From the NCBI GenBank assembly GCA_009701115.1, contig WLKR01000058.1, positions 1 through 6,916 of the forward strand: a DNA stretch of 6,916 bases, read 5' to 3'. Under the pieces are notes generated by a model. That model saw only the letters and a list, made by a program, of their open reading frames with translations. It ran no database searches and was not told the origin of the DNA. The DNA comes from Actinomycetota bacterium. GTDB taxonomy: Bacteria > Actinomycetota > Acidimicrobiia > Acidimicrobiales > RAAP-2. Below are positions 1 through 5,948 of the stretch, piece by piece. Within the stretch, counting starts at the first letter, position 1. Each line of letters starts with the position of its first letter. The translations under genes and the position numbers were made by a program.

Positions 1-341
1 AAACTCATCCGCGTTACCCCACCGGCCCGGTAGGCGCTCAGGCGTTCAGGTGTGGCATCTTCGGGATTGCACTCCACGGTCACTTCGACGTCCGTGGCCT
101 TCGGAATGGCGTCCAGAATTCGAAGCAGTTCTTCAGCAGGCAGCCGGGACGGCGTGCCCCCGCCAAAGAAGATGGTGTCGGCCGGGGCTAAACCATCGGC
201 TACGGCTCGGGCAATCTCCTGCAGAACGGCTTCGACGTAGTCGACCATGAGATGGTCACGATCGGAGTAGGTCGCAAAGGCGCAGTAGTCACAGCGGTGC
301 GCGCAGAAGGGCACGTGAATATAAACACCGAAATCAGGCAT
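1..341 (-). CDS. hemW: HemW-type radical SAM protein (heme chaperone), N-terminal part only
   Basis: Seen: 113 codons are visible from an ATG at 341 running off the left edge, so the C-terminal part is missing. Residues 13-20 carry the radical-SAM CxxxCxxC cluster (C13, C17, C20) for the 4Fe-4S centre. The position two after the last cysteine is Phe (C20-A-F22), as in HemW; true HemN coproporphyrinogen dehydrogenases have a fourth Cys there. GGGTPS at 60-65 is the SAM-binding glycine motif, and ECNPE at 90-94 matches the family's next conserved strand. Known: HemW proteins were long annotated as oxygen-independent coproporphyrinogen III oxidases but act as heme-binding or heme-delivery proteins. 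Context: the start lies inside the end of the photolyase gene (8-base overlap, ATGCCTGA), with no strong Shine-Dalgarno, so translation is probably coupled. Family assignment is very secure; the exact role is inferred from the Cys/Phe pattern. Confidence 0.93.
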   Translation of the reverse strand, partial: MPDFGVYIHVPFCAHRCDYCAFATYSDRDHLMVDYVEAVLQEIARAVADGLAPADTIFFGGGTPSRLPAEELLRILDAIPKATDVEVTVECNPEDATPERLSAYRAGGVTRMS

Positions 342-1758
342 GCTTGGGTCCGGCCAGTTCCCGAGCGAGCGCGAAACGTCGCAGTGCGTCGTCCCGTTCG
401 GTCTTGGCGTCGATCATTGGACGGGCGTAGTCGGATGGGGCCAAGAGTCCCTCTCCACCACCGGGCTGCAGACACTGGGGCGCACCGACGGCCGCTAGTT
501 CCGGTATCCACCTATGGACGTAGGTTCCGTCGGCGTCAAACCGCTCCGCTTGCAACGTCGGATTAAAGACTCGGTGATAGGGAGCAGCGTCAGTACCAGT
601 CCCCGCCGCCCACTGCCAACCGTGCTGATTGGAGGCAATGTCACCATCAATGAGTCGCCACATAAACCACTGGGCGCCCCAACGCCAATCCAGGTGGAGG
701 TGCTTCACTAAAAATGAAGCGGCCACCATGCGTACGCGATTATGCATCCAGCCCGTCGCCAGGAGTTGGCGCATGCCGGCGTCGACCAGTGGGTAGCCCG
801 TCTCGCCTCGCGCCCACGTTTGGAATCGCTCGACGGCCGCGGCATCGCGGTCAACGGGTAGGTGGCGCATCGTGGGCTGCAGTACGGCGGAGACCGACTG
901 GGGGTTGTGGAAGAGCACATCGGCGTAGAACTCGCGCCACGCGATTTCCGAGAGGAAGACGCGGCGGTCCTCGCTCTCGCCAATGAGCGCATCGGCAACC
1001 TGGCGGGGATGAATCGTGCCAAATCGAAGGTGGGGACTCAGCATCGATGTGCCGTCGAGACCCGGGAGATTGCGATTTATGGCGTAGGCGTCAACGTGGT
1101 CTTGAAAGAGTTCCAGGAGGCGGTGCGCCTCAGCCTCGCCAGCTGCGGTGGGTCGGGCACTGGGTAGCGCCGCCAACGTTCCGAAGTAGTCGGGAATAGT
1201 GCGCCCCGACTGCGCGATCAGACCATCGAGCGGTTCACTCGCGGCCTTGAACCACGTCGGGTTAATGGGGACGTCGAGTGGTCGAGCGATTTCGAAGGTA
1301 TCCCACATTCGCCGAAAGGCCGTGAAGACCTTGAAGGGCTCACCACTCTTGGAGAAAATCGAACCGGGCGGGACAATGTAGGGAGTGCCGACTTCGTGGA
1401 GTTGTGCCGAAGACAGCTCTCGACGGATGGCACTATCTCGCTGTACGCCCAACGGGGAGAAATCTTGAGTCACGAATATCTGGGTTGCACCCGACTCGGC
1501 CATCACCGTGCGGAGAACCTCCAGCGGTGAGCCGTGTCGCACAACGAGCTGATGACCCATGGAATCGTTAAGTGCCGCCAGGGTGTCCTGTAGGAATTGG
1601 ACTCGGGTCGGGCCCGCCGACTTCACAATCCGGTCGTCCACGATGAACAGCGGGAGCACACCGCTCTCACCGCCCGCCGCTACTGCGGCAAGCAACGCGG
1701 GGTTATCGGCCAGACGAAGATCGCGGCGAAACCAGAAGATAACGGGTGGGTGACTCAT
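334..1758 (-). CDS. phr: Class I deoxyribodipyrimidine photolyase (cryptochrome/photolyase family)
   Basis: Light-driven, FAD-dependent repair of cyclobutane pyrimidine dimers in DNA; cytoplasmic. Seen: 474 residues, the usual length for class I enzymes. The N-terminal Rossmann antenna domain begins with FWFRRDLRLADNPAL (residues 8-22). The linker holds the PFKVFTAFRRMW motif (141-152). The C-terminal helical FAD domain has TGYPLVDAGMRQL (320-332), TGWMHNRVRM (335-344), DGDIASNQHGWQW (371-383) and TGTDAAPY (387-394). N377 aligns with the FAD-N5-contacting Asn378 of E. coli, and W381 and W358 with its Trp382 and Trp359. The third Trp (E. coli 306) appears to be replaced, near D305. The antenna cofactor (MTHF or 8-HDF) cannot be told from the sequence. 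The ATG start follows the recO stop by 13 bases with only a weak AAGG upstream. The stop overlaps the hemW start by 8 bases. A cryptochrome photoreceptor is less likely because there is no C-terminal extension. Confidence 0.95.
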   Translation of the reverse strand: MSHPPVIFWFRRDLRLADNPALLAAVAAGGESGVLPLFIVDDRIVKSAGPTRVQFLQDTLAALNDSMGHQLVVRHGSPLEVLRTVMAESGATQIFVTQDFSPLGVQRDSAIRRELSSAQLHEVGTPYIVPPGSIFSKSGEPFKVFTAFRRMWDTFEIARPLDVPINPTWFKAASEPLDGLIAQSGRTIPDYFGTLAALPSARPTAAGEAEAHRLLELFQDHVDAYAINRNLPGLDGTSMLSPHLRFGTIHPRQVADALIGESEDRRVFLSEIAWREFYADVLFHNPQSVSAVLQPTMRHLPVDRDAAAVERFQTWARGETGYPLVDAGMRQLLATGWMHNRVRMVAASFLVKHLHLDWRWGAQWFMWRLIDGDIASNQHGWQWAAGTGTDAAPYHRVFNPTLQAERFDADGTYVHRWIPELAAVGAPQCLQPGGGEGLLAPSDYARPMIDAKTERDDALRRFALARELAGPKHA

Positions 1759-1771
1759 GGACAGCGGGACC

Positions 1772-2518
1772 TTACTGGAATCCTTCGGGGGGCAGCATCT
1801 GATTGAGCGACCGAGCCACTTTCAGTCGCTTGCCGAAGTGCTGTTCAATCGCTTCACTCGCTAGCCCGACGACTTCGCTCGTCCCGGGAGTAGTTCCCTC
1901 CCGAAGAACGCCGGCCAGATCGCCCTGGAGTAGACGGCGAAGAAGAACCACGGCGTCCCTCGATACCGGACGACCCGATCGACAGGCGGCGCAGAGCAGG
2001 CCGCCAACTTCGGCGTTGAACGAAACGAGGGGGTCGCCCGCACCACAACTAACGCACTCGGCCAATTGGGGCATTGACCCATCGAGGGCCAACATCTTGA
2101 AGAAAAATGCGGACGGCACGAGAAAGGGGGCGAACTCTTCGTTATCGAGTGAGAGGAGTGCTCTCGCCAACATCGTAAAAATCTCTTCGTCGGGCACATT
2201 GTCAGTCGGCACGGCATCGACCACTTCCACGAGGGCGAGACCGGCCGAGAGTCGATCAAAGTCCTGTCGCACTGTAGAGAATCGATTCACGTGTTGCACT
2301 TGGCGTACCTGGTAGAGCTCGCCCTTGGACTCGGCCAGCAGGATGTCAACGTGGGCCATCACTTCCAGACCGCTGCCTAATTTGCTGGTCGTCTTGCGTA
2401 CACCCTTAGCGATTCCCCGGAGTTTGCCGTGGGACTTTGTCCACAGCACCACCACGCGATCCGACTCCCCCGATTTATACGTCCGAAGCACGATGGCTTC
2501 GTCTCGAATCGTGTTCAC
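1772..2518 (-). CDS. recO: DNA repair protein RecO
   Basis: RecFOR-pathway mediator that binds ssDNA/SSB and helps load RecA at gaps. Seen: 248 residues, normal for RecO. The N-terminal OB-fold opens with DEAIVLRTYKSGESDRVVVL (residues 6-25) and contains GKLRGIAKGVRK (31-42). A helical region follows, then a zinc-binding site of two CxxC pairs, C155/C158 and C176/C179, as in many Gram-positive, actinobacterial and Deinococcus RecO proteins. The start is GTG within a GTGA overlap with the stop of the upstream small membrane gene, so translation is probably by stop-start coupling. A GGAAG lies about 14 bases upstream of the GTG, which is too far to be a good Shine-Dalgarno. uppS and recO are also close neighbours in Mycobacterium, although there recO comes first; here a small gene sits between them. 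Confidence 0.96.
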   Translation of the reverse strand: MNTIRDEAIVLRTYKSGESDRVVVLWTKSHGKLRGIAKGVRKTTSKLGSGLEVMAHVDILLAESKGELYQVRQVQHVNRFSTVRQDFDRLSAGLALVEVVDAVPTDNVPDEEIFTMLARALLSLDNEEFAPFLVPSAFFFKMLALDGSMPQLAECVSCGAGDPLVSFNAEVGGLLCAACRSGRPVSRDAVVLLRRLLQGDLAGVLREGTTPGTSEVVGLASEAIEQHFGKRLKVARSLNQMLPPEGFQ

Positions 2519-2724
2519 CGTTCGTCGTTGCGCTTCCGAAATTCTTGAGGCTTGCGCTTAATGCCCATGAAGTTGTTGAGCCAATTACCCCCACCCACCA
2601 AGACGGCGAGGACGATGGGGATAGTGAGCGGGGCGACCAAGCGAGAACCGCCGTTCAGGGCAATGCCCCAGAGCAACAGGTAGGCAAGCCCGCCGAGCAC
2701 GATGCCGAGGCTGCGCCACTTCAC
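2515..2724 (-). CDS. Small two-helix membrane protein of unknown function
   Basis: Not a family I recognise. Seen: 69 residues. The short basic N-terminus (MKWR) is followed by a hydrophobic helix at about 6-23, a short loop (NGGSR), a second hydrophobic helix at about 29-49 ending in GGGNW, and a strongly basic tail (54-69, with many K/R). The positive-inside rule predicts a membrane hairpin with both ends in the cytoplasm. The GTG start overlaps the uppS stop as GTGA and is preceded by a strong GGAGGAG with a 7-base spacer. The TGA stop overlaps the recO GTG in the same way. The coupled overlaps on both sides and the strong ribosome site argue that it is a real translated gene. A role near UppS or in envelope lipid handling is only a guess from position. 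Confidence 0.82.
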   Translation of the reverse strand: MKWRSLGIVLGGLAYLLLWGIALNGGSRLVAPLTIPIVLAVLVGGGNWLNNFMGIKRKPQEFRKRNDER

Positions 2725-3461
2725 TGTTCCACTCCTCCGAAACGGCGCTCACGATTTTGATATTCACGCACGGCCTCGTAGAGGTGCTCACGTCGAAAGT
2801 CGGGCCACAGCACGTCGGTGAAGACCAGTTCGGAGTAGGCAATCTCCCAGAGTAGGTAGTTGGAGATTCGGAACTCGCCCGAGGTGCGCACCATCAAATC
2901 CGGGTCGGGGAACTCGGGGTGGTAGAGGCGAGAGCGAATGGCTTGTTCGTCAATCTTGTGGGCCGGGACCTTGTCCTCGACCAACTTCTTCACGGCGTCG
3001 ACGATTTCTGCTCGGCCCCCGTAGTTGAAGGCCATGTTCAAGGTCATGACCTTGTTGTTCTTCGTTAGTTCGGCCGCCTCGTCCATGTTCTTAAGAACAC
3101 GACGGGGCACCCGCCAGTCGCGGCGACCACTGAAGGTGATCTTCACCCCTTCGGCATTGAGTTCATCACGGCGACGCTTTAGAAGGGACTCATTAAAACC
3201 CATCAAGTAGCGAACTTCGTCGACGGGGCGACGCCAGTTCTCAGTAGAAAAGGCGTAGACGGTCAAGACTTCGATGCCGGCCGCCAGGGCCCCGTAGGCC
3301 GCATCGACCAGCGCCTCCTCGCCCGCGGCGTGACCCTCCGTACGAGCCAGTCCACGATTTTGCGCCCAACGTCCGTTGCCATCCATCACTACCGCAACAT
3401 GTCGCGGCATTCGGGCTAAGTCCAACCAAGAAGGAAGTGGTGTTGGGCGAGGATCTGGCAC
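2721..3461 (-). CDS. uppS: Isoprenyl transferase (undecaprenyl/decaprenyl diphosphate synthase, cis-prenyltransferase)
   Basis: Adds isopentenyl units in cis to farnesyl- or geranyl-diphosphate, giving the C50/C55 lipid carrier for peptidoglycan and other envelope polymers; peripheral at the inner face of the membrane. Seen: 246 residues, a typical length. HVAVVMDGNGRWA (21-33) holds catalytic Asp27. Also present are GH at 43-44, FSTENW (71-76), FNYGGR (145-150) and DLMVRTSGEFRISNYLLWE (188-206), with the diphosphate-binding R192, R198 and S200. E211 (aligned with the Mg-binding Glu213 of E. coli) follows, then WPDF (219-222) and the RERRFGG tail. The GTG start at 3461 has no Shine-Dalgarno but a -10 box six bases upstream, suggesting leaderless initiation. 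Met18 is too close to the active-site Asp to be a better start. Its recO linkage resembles that of the mycobacterial long-chain enzyme (Rv2361c) rather than the separate Z-farnesyl synthase. Product length cannot be read from the sequence. Confidence 0.96.
   Translation of the reverse strand: MPDPRPTPLPSWLDLARMPRHVAVVMDGNGRWAQNRGLARTEGHAAGEEALVDAAYGALAAGIEVLTVYAFSTENWRRPVDEVRYLMGFNESLLKRRRDELNAEGVKITFSGRRDWRVPRRVLKNMDEAAELTKNNKVMTLNMAFNYGGRAEIVDAVKKLVEDKVPAHKIDEQAIRSRLYHPEFPDPDLMVRTSGEFRISNYLLWEIAYSELVFTDVLWPDFRREHLYEAVREYQNRERRFGGVEQ
2732..2738 (-). promoter_or_regulatory. Strong Shine-Dalgarno for the small membrane gene
   Basis: Minus-strand GGAGGAG with a 7-base spacer to the GTG at 2724, lying within the last codons of uppS. 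It is the only near-consensus ribosome-binding site I found ahead of any gene start in the window, and it fixes the start of the 69-residue gene. Confidence 0.8.
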
Positions 3462-3467
3462 GTGAAA

Positions 3468-3473
3468 AACCTA
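3468..3473 (-). promoter_or_regulatory. Candidate -10 box of uppS (leaderless)
   Basis: Minus-strand TAGGTT fits the actinobacterial TANNNT -10 pattern and is followed by exactly 6 bases and then the uppS GTG. This puts the transcript start on or next to the start codon. No Shine-Dalgarno precedes the GTG. No convincing -35 is seen at 17-18 bases. Pattern-based only. Confidence 0.5.
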
Positions 3474-3477
3474 GTGG

Positions 3478-3506
3478 ACAATGGACCCGGAGAACGTCGT
3501 GGTCAA
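3478..3506 (-). promoter_or_regulatory. Alternative uppS promoter (TTGACC-N17-CATTGT)
   Basis: On the minus strand TTGACC (3506-3501) matches 5 of 6 of the -35 consensus. It is 17 bases from CATTGT (3483-3478), a weaker -10. Transcription would start near 3471, leaving a leader of about ten bases. This competes with, or adds to, the TAGGTT box. Confidence 0.4.
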
Positions 3507-3510
3507 CCCC

Positions 3511-3516
3511 TAGTGT
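3511..3516 (+). promoter_or_regulatory. Candidate -10 box of dinG (leaderless)
   Basis: TAGTGT fits TANNNT and is followed by exactly 6 bases (TCCCTT) and then the dinG GTG at 3523. No Shine-Dalgarno is present and no good -35 is seen at the normal distance. The arrangement mirrors the box on the opposite strand in front of uppS. Confidence 0.5.
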
Positions 3517-3522
3517 TCCCTT

Positions 3523-5493
3523 GTGAAAAGCTTCGATCCCGATGAGGATTTCCCGTACGTCGAACCCGGCGACGAAGGAGGCATCTTTCTCGACGCCGAC
3601 GTCGTAGAAGTCTCGACCGAAGCGACTCTGGAGCTCTTAAATGCCATCACCACTGCCCTGCCGGGTGGGGGTGAAAGTCGGGAAGGTCAGCAACAGATGG
3701 CCGAGGCTGTCGCCACAGCTCTGACTCGCAAGCGCCATCTCATCGTTGAGGCCGGCACCGGTGTCGGTAAGTCGTTGGCCTACCTGACGCCAGTGGCTAT
3801 TTCGGGACGACGTGTCGTCATTGCTACGGCCACCAAAAACCTGCAAGACCAACTCGCCGAGAAGGATGCCCCACTCGTCGCGGCTCGGGCCCGTGGGCTC
3901 AGCACCGCGGTCCTCAAGGGACGAAGCAACTACTTCTGTTTACAAAAGGCCGAAGAGGTCGGTCCCTCGGGAAATCAGGGCACCTTTGACGAAGTTGAAG
4001 AAGTGCCCACCACCATGGTTGATCAGGTCCGTCGAATCATGGACTGGGCCCAAGAGACCTCGAGCGGTGAGCGCGATGAACTGACCTTTGAGGTTGACGA
4101 GCGGGCTTGGCGCACCGTCTCGGTAAATCCCCAGCAGTGCATTGGCAAGGTTCAGTGCAAGTACGGCAATGAGTGTTTCGCCGAGCTGGCCAAGGAGCGG
4201 GCGGCCGCGGCCGATGTCATCATCGTCAACACCGCGCTCTACGGTGCCCACCTAGCAACCGATGGCAATATTTTGCCGATGCACGACGTCGTGGTCTTCG
4301 ACGAGGCCCACGAAGTTCAAGACATCCTGGCCCGACTTCTGGGCACCACCATCGAACCTTCCCGTATCCGAGCGACGGTCGGACTCGTTCGCATGCTCTT
4401 GCCGCCGAGTCAACGTGACGGCCTGAAGCCACTCCTCGATGCGGCCGATCGCCTGGGCGAGCACCTCGACTTGCAGATCGAGCTTGGTGTTGTCGAAGGA
4501 CTTTCTGACGAGACCACCCTGGAACTCGCCTCCATTGCTGCGGCCCTCAACGGCCTCCAGGATGCCATGAAGCCATCGGGCGCTGACTCCGGTGGCGAAG
4601 TGAAGCGCATCCGAGCGAATCAAGCGGTCACCCACCTACTCGGCGACCTCGATCGCATCCAAAAGCTCGGCGCCGATGAACTGATTTGGATCTCCCGTGA
4701 GGGTAACGAAGCAATTATCAACTTGTCGTTGATCACCGTGGGCGAGCTGTTGCGAGACTCCCTCTGGCCCTCCATCACGGCCATCTTTACCTCGGCCACA
4801 ATCCCCGACACGTTGGCTAAGAATCTGGGTCTGCCGGCCGACAACACGGACAAACTCACCGTCTCGAGTCCCTTTAACTATCCCGAGAACTCGTTGCTCT
4901 ACGTCGCCAAGCATTTGCCGGATCGCAAGGATGAACTGCAGTACACCCCCGCGATGTTGGAAGAACTCGTGCACCTCATCAACGCCGCGGGTGGGCGGAC
5001 ATTGGCCCTCTTCACAAATAAGAAGTACATGGAGGCGACGGCGGCCGAGGTGGCCAAGCGCATCAAGACTCCCGTGCTGGTCCAGGGTTCACGGGCCAAG
5101 GCCACCCTGCTCGAGAAGTTCCGTGATGACGAGTCGGCCAGCCTCTTCGCCGTGGCCAGCTTCTGGCAGGGCGTGGACGTCCCGGGCAAGTCACTCTCAC
5201 TCGTCACAATTGATCGACTGCCCTTTCAGCCACCGACCGATCCCGTGGGCAAGGCTCGCCGAGAACGGGCGGGTGACCGCGGTTTTTACGAAGTCGACCT
5301 ACCGCGTGCGACGATGATGCTGGCCCAGGGAGTCGGGCGGCTGATTCGCTCCGCCGAAGACCGAGGGGTCGTCGCCGTCTTTGACAATCGCCTGGCCACG
5401 GCTTCGTATCGCCACCAGATTCTCAAGCGACTGCCACCAATGAAGCGCACGATTGATCGCACTGAGGCCGAAGCCTTCCTCGAGACGATTTAG
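3523..5493 (+). CDS. dinG: DinG-family ATP-dependent DNA helicase (XPD-like, Fe-S)
   Basis: Superfamily 2 5'-3' helicase; relatives unwind forked DNA, R-loops and D-loops and help clear replication-transcription conflicts. Seen: 656 residues. Walker A AGTGVGKS is at 77-84, motif Ia TATKNLQDQL at 102-111 and the DEAH box at 260-263. Four cysteines (C139, C206, C212, C218) flank a short domain between motifs Ia and II, as expected for a 4Fe-4S cluster. Motif III SAT is at 425-427, FWQGVDVPG at 548-556 and motif VI QGVGRLIRS at 602-610. No exonuclease domain is present, unlike Firmicutes DinG. The first 30 residues are unusually acidic. The GTG start at 3523 is chosen because the frame is open there and a TANNNT box sits six bases upstream; an ATG at 3481 is in another frame and stops at once. 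The gene is divergent from uppS and convergent with the TrmO-like gene, with overlapping stops. Confidence 0.95.
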   Translation: MKSFDPDEDFPYVEPGDEGGIFLDADVVEVSTEATLELLNAITTALPGGGESREGQQQMAEAVATALTRKRHLIVEAGTGVGKSLAYLTPVAISGRRVVIATATKNLQDQLAEKDAPLVAARARGLSTAVLKGRSNYFCLQKAEEVGPSGNQGTFDEVEEVPTTMVDQVRRIMDWAQETSSGERDELTFEVDERAWRTVSVNPQQCIGKVQCKYGNECFAELAKERAAAADVIIVNTALYGAHLATDGNILPMHDVVVFDEAHEVQDILARLLGTTIEPSRIRATVGLVRMLLPPSQRDGLKPLLDAADRLGEHLDLQIELGVVEGLSDETTLELASIAAALNGLQDAMKPSGADSGGEVKRIRANQAVTHLLGDLDRIQKLGADELIWISREGNEAIINLSLITVGELLRDSLWPSITAIFTSATIPDTLAKNLGLPADNTDKLTVSSPFNYPENSLLYVAKHLPDRKDELQYTPAMLEELVHLINAAGGRTLALFTNKKYMEATAAEVAKRIKTPVLVQGSRAKATLLEKFRDDESASLFAVASFWQGVDVPGKSLSLVTIDRLPFQPPTDPVGKARRERAGDRGFYEVDLPRATMMLAQGVGRLIRSAEDRGVVAVFDNRLATASYRHQILKRLPPMKRTIDRTEAEAFLETI

Positions 5494-5948
5494 AAGTAGA
5501 TCTCTCCGAGATCGTCGCTCCACTGAGGGGTCACGAGCGGTCCCTGTGGTCCCGACCAAGTAAAGACGGGTTTGATGTCGAGCACCGGTGTGCCGTCGAT
5601 GGCATCGAGACCCGTCACGACCACCGCACGTTCGCGAACGTTGACGATGGTAGCGATCGAGCTTAAGAGCCGGTTGGGGCGGTCCTTGTTACGTTGGGCA
5701 AATATGCCCACTTCGGGCCACTCGGGATTACCGCGGGGACGACGACTCCACGGGGCCGGGGGAACATCACTCGCACGGTCGGCCAAGAAGAGAAGTTCAA
5801 TGTGGCTAAAGGTATCGAGCCCTATTAGAGACGTCGAGGGCACGCCATCGAGAAGTTCGATTGTTGACGTAATGCTGTTCCACTGATCGTCGATGGCTTC
5901 CGTTCGACTGTTTCGAACTACCGCCACGGGACGAACGGCAAACTCCAC
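5490..5948 (-). CDS. TsaA/TrmO-domain protein, probable SAM-dependent tRNA methyltransferase family
   Basis: TrmO (YaeB/TsaA) N6-methylates t6A37 of threonine tRNA in E. coli; this protein has the same domain. Seen: 152 residues, a single domain without the C-terminal extension of E. coli TrmO. Family marks are PVAVVRN (7-13), FSHIELLF (47-54), VGIFAQRNKDRPNR (80-93) and GLDAIDGTPVLDIKP (113-127). The motif usually written FA-R---RPN-IG-S is here FAQRNKDRPNRLLSS, so Pro-Ile-Gly is lost. That resembles the short 'FAQR' subgroup, whose substrate is not clear to me, so I give no symbol. The GTG start shares one base with the era stop (TAGTG), implying coupled translation. The TAA stop overlaps the convergent dinG stop by 3-4 bases. 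Family is secure; the exact RNA target is not. Confidence 0.85.
   Translation of the reverse strand: MEFAVRPVAVVRNSRTEAIDDQWNSITSTIELLDGVPSTSLIGLDTFSHIELLFLADRASDVPPAPWSRRPRGNPEWPEVGIFAQRNKDRPNRLLSSIATIVNVRERAVVVTGLDAIDGTPVLDIKPVFTWSGPQGPLVTPQWSDDLGEIYF
5499..5513 (+). terminator. Small hairpin after dinG, possible weak terminator
   Basis: A perfect 6-bp inverted repeat, GATCTC-TCC-GAGATC, begins 5 bases after the dinG stop and lies inside the last codons of the convergent TrmO-like gene. A second, outer 6-bp repeat pairs GACGAT (5484-5489) with ATCGTC (5511-5516), overlapping the inner stem. No U-tract follows on the plus strand, so it is not a canonical intrinsic terminator. It may be chance. 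Confidence 0.3.

Noticed and set aside
862..1167. Plus-strand open frame of 101 codons inside the photolyase gene
   Set aside because: Mirrors conserved photolyase codons and has no motif of its own.
1803..2315. 170-codon plus-strand open frame antisense to recO
   Set aside because: Low-complexity Arg/Ser/Pro-rich translation with no family motifs, opposite a clear recO with its zinc-site cysteines.
3481..3513. Ten-codon ATG mini-frame upstream of dinG that could be a leader peptide
   Set aside because: No ribosome site; it overlaps the proposed -10 box, so it would not be on a leaderless dinG transcript. No run of regulatory codons is seen.
4252..4635. 127-codon open frame antisense to dinG, and similar minus-strand frames at 3940-4251 and 4636-4974
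   Set aside because: They lie wholly inside a well-supported helicase gene, show no recognisable motif, and are expected from codon bias in GC-rich coding DNA.
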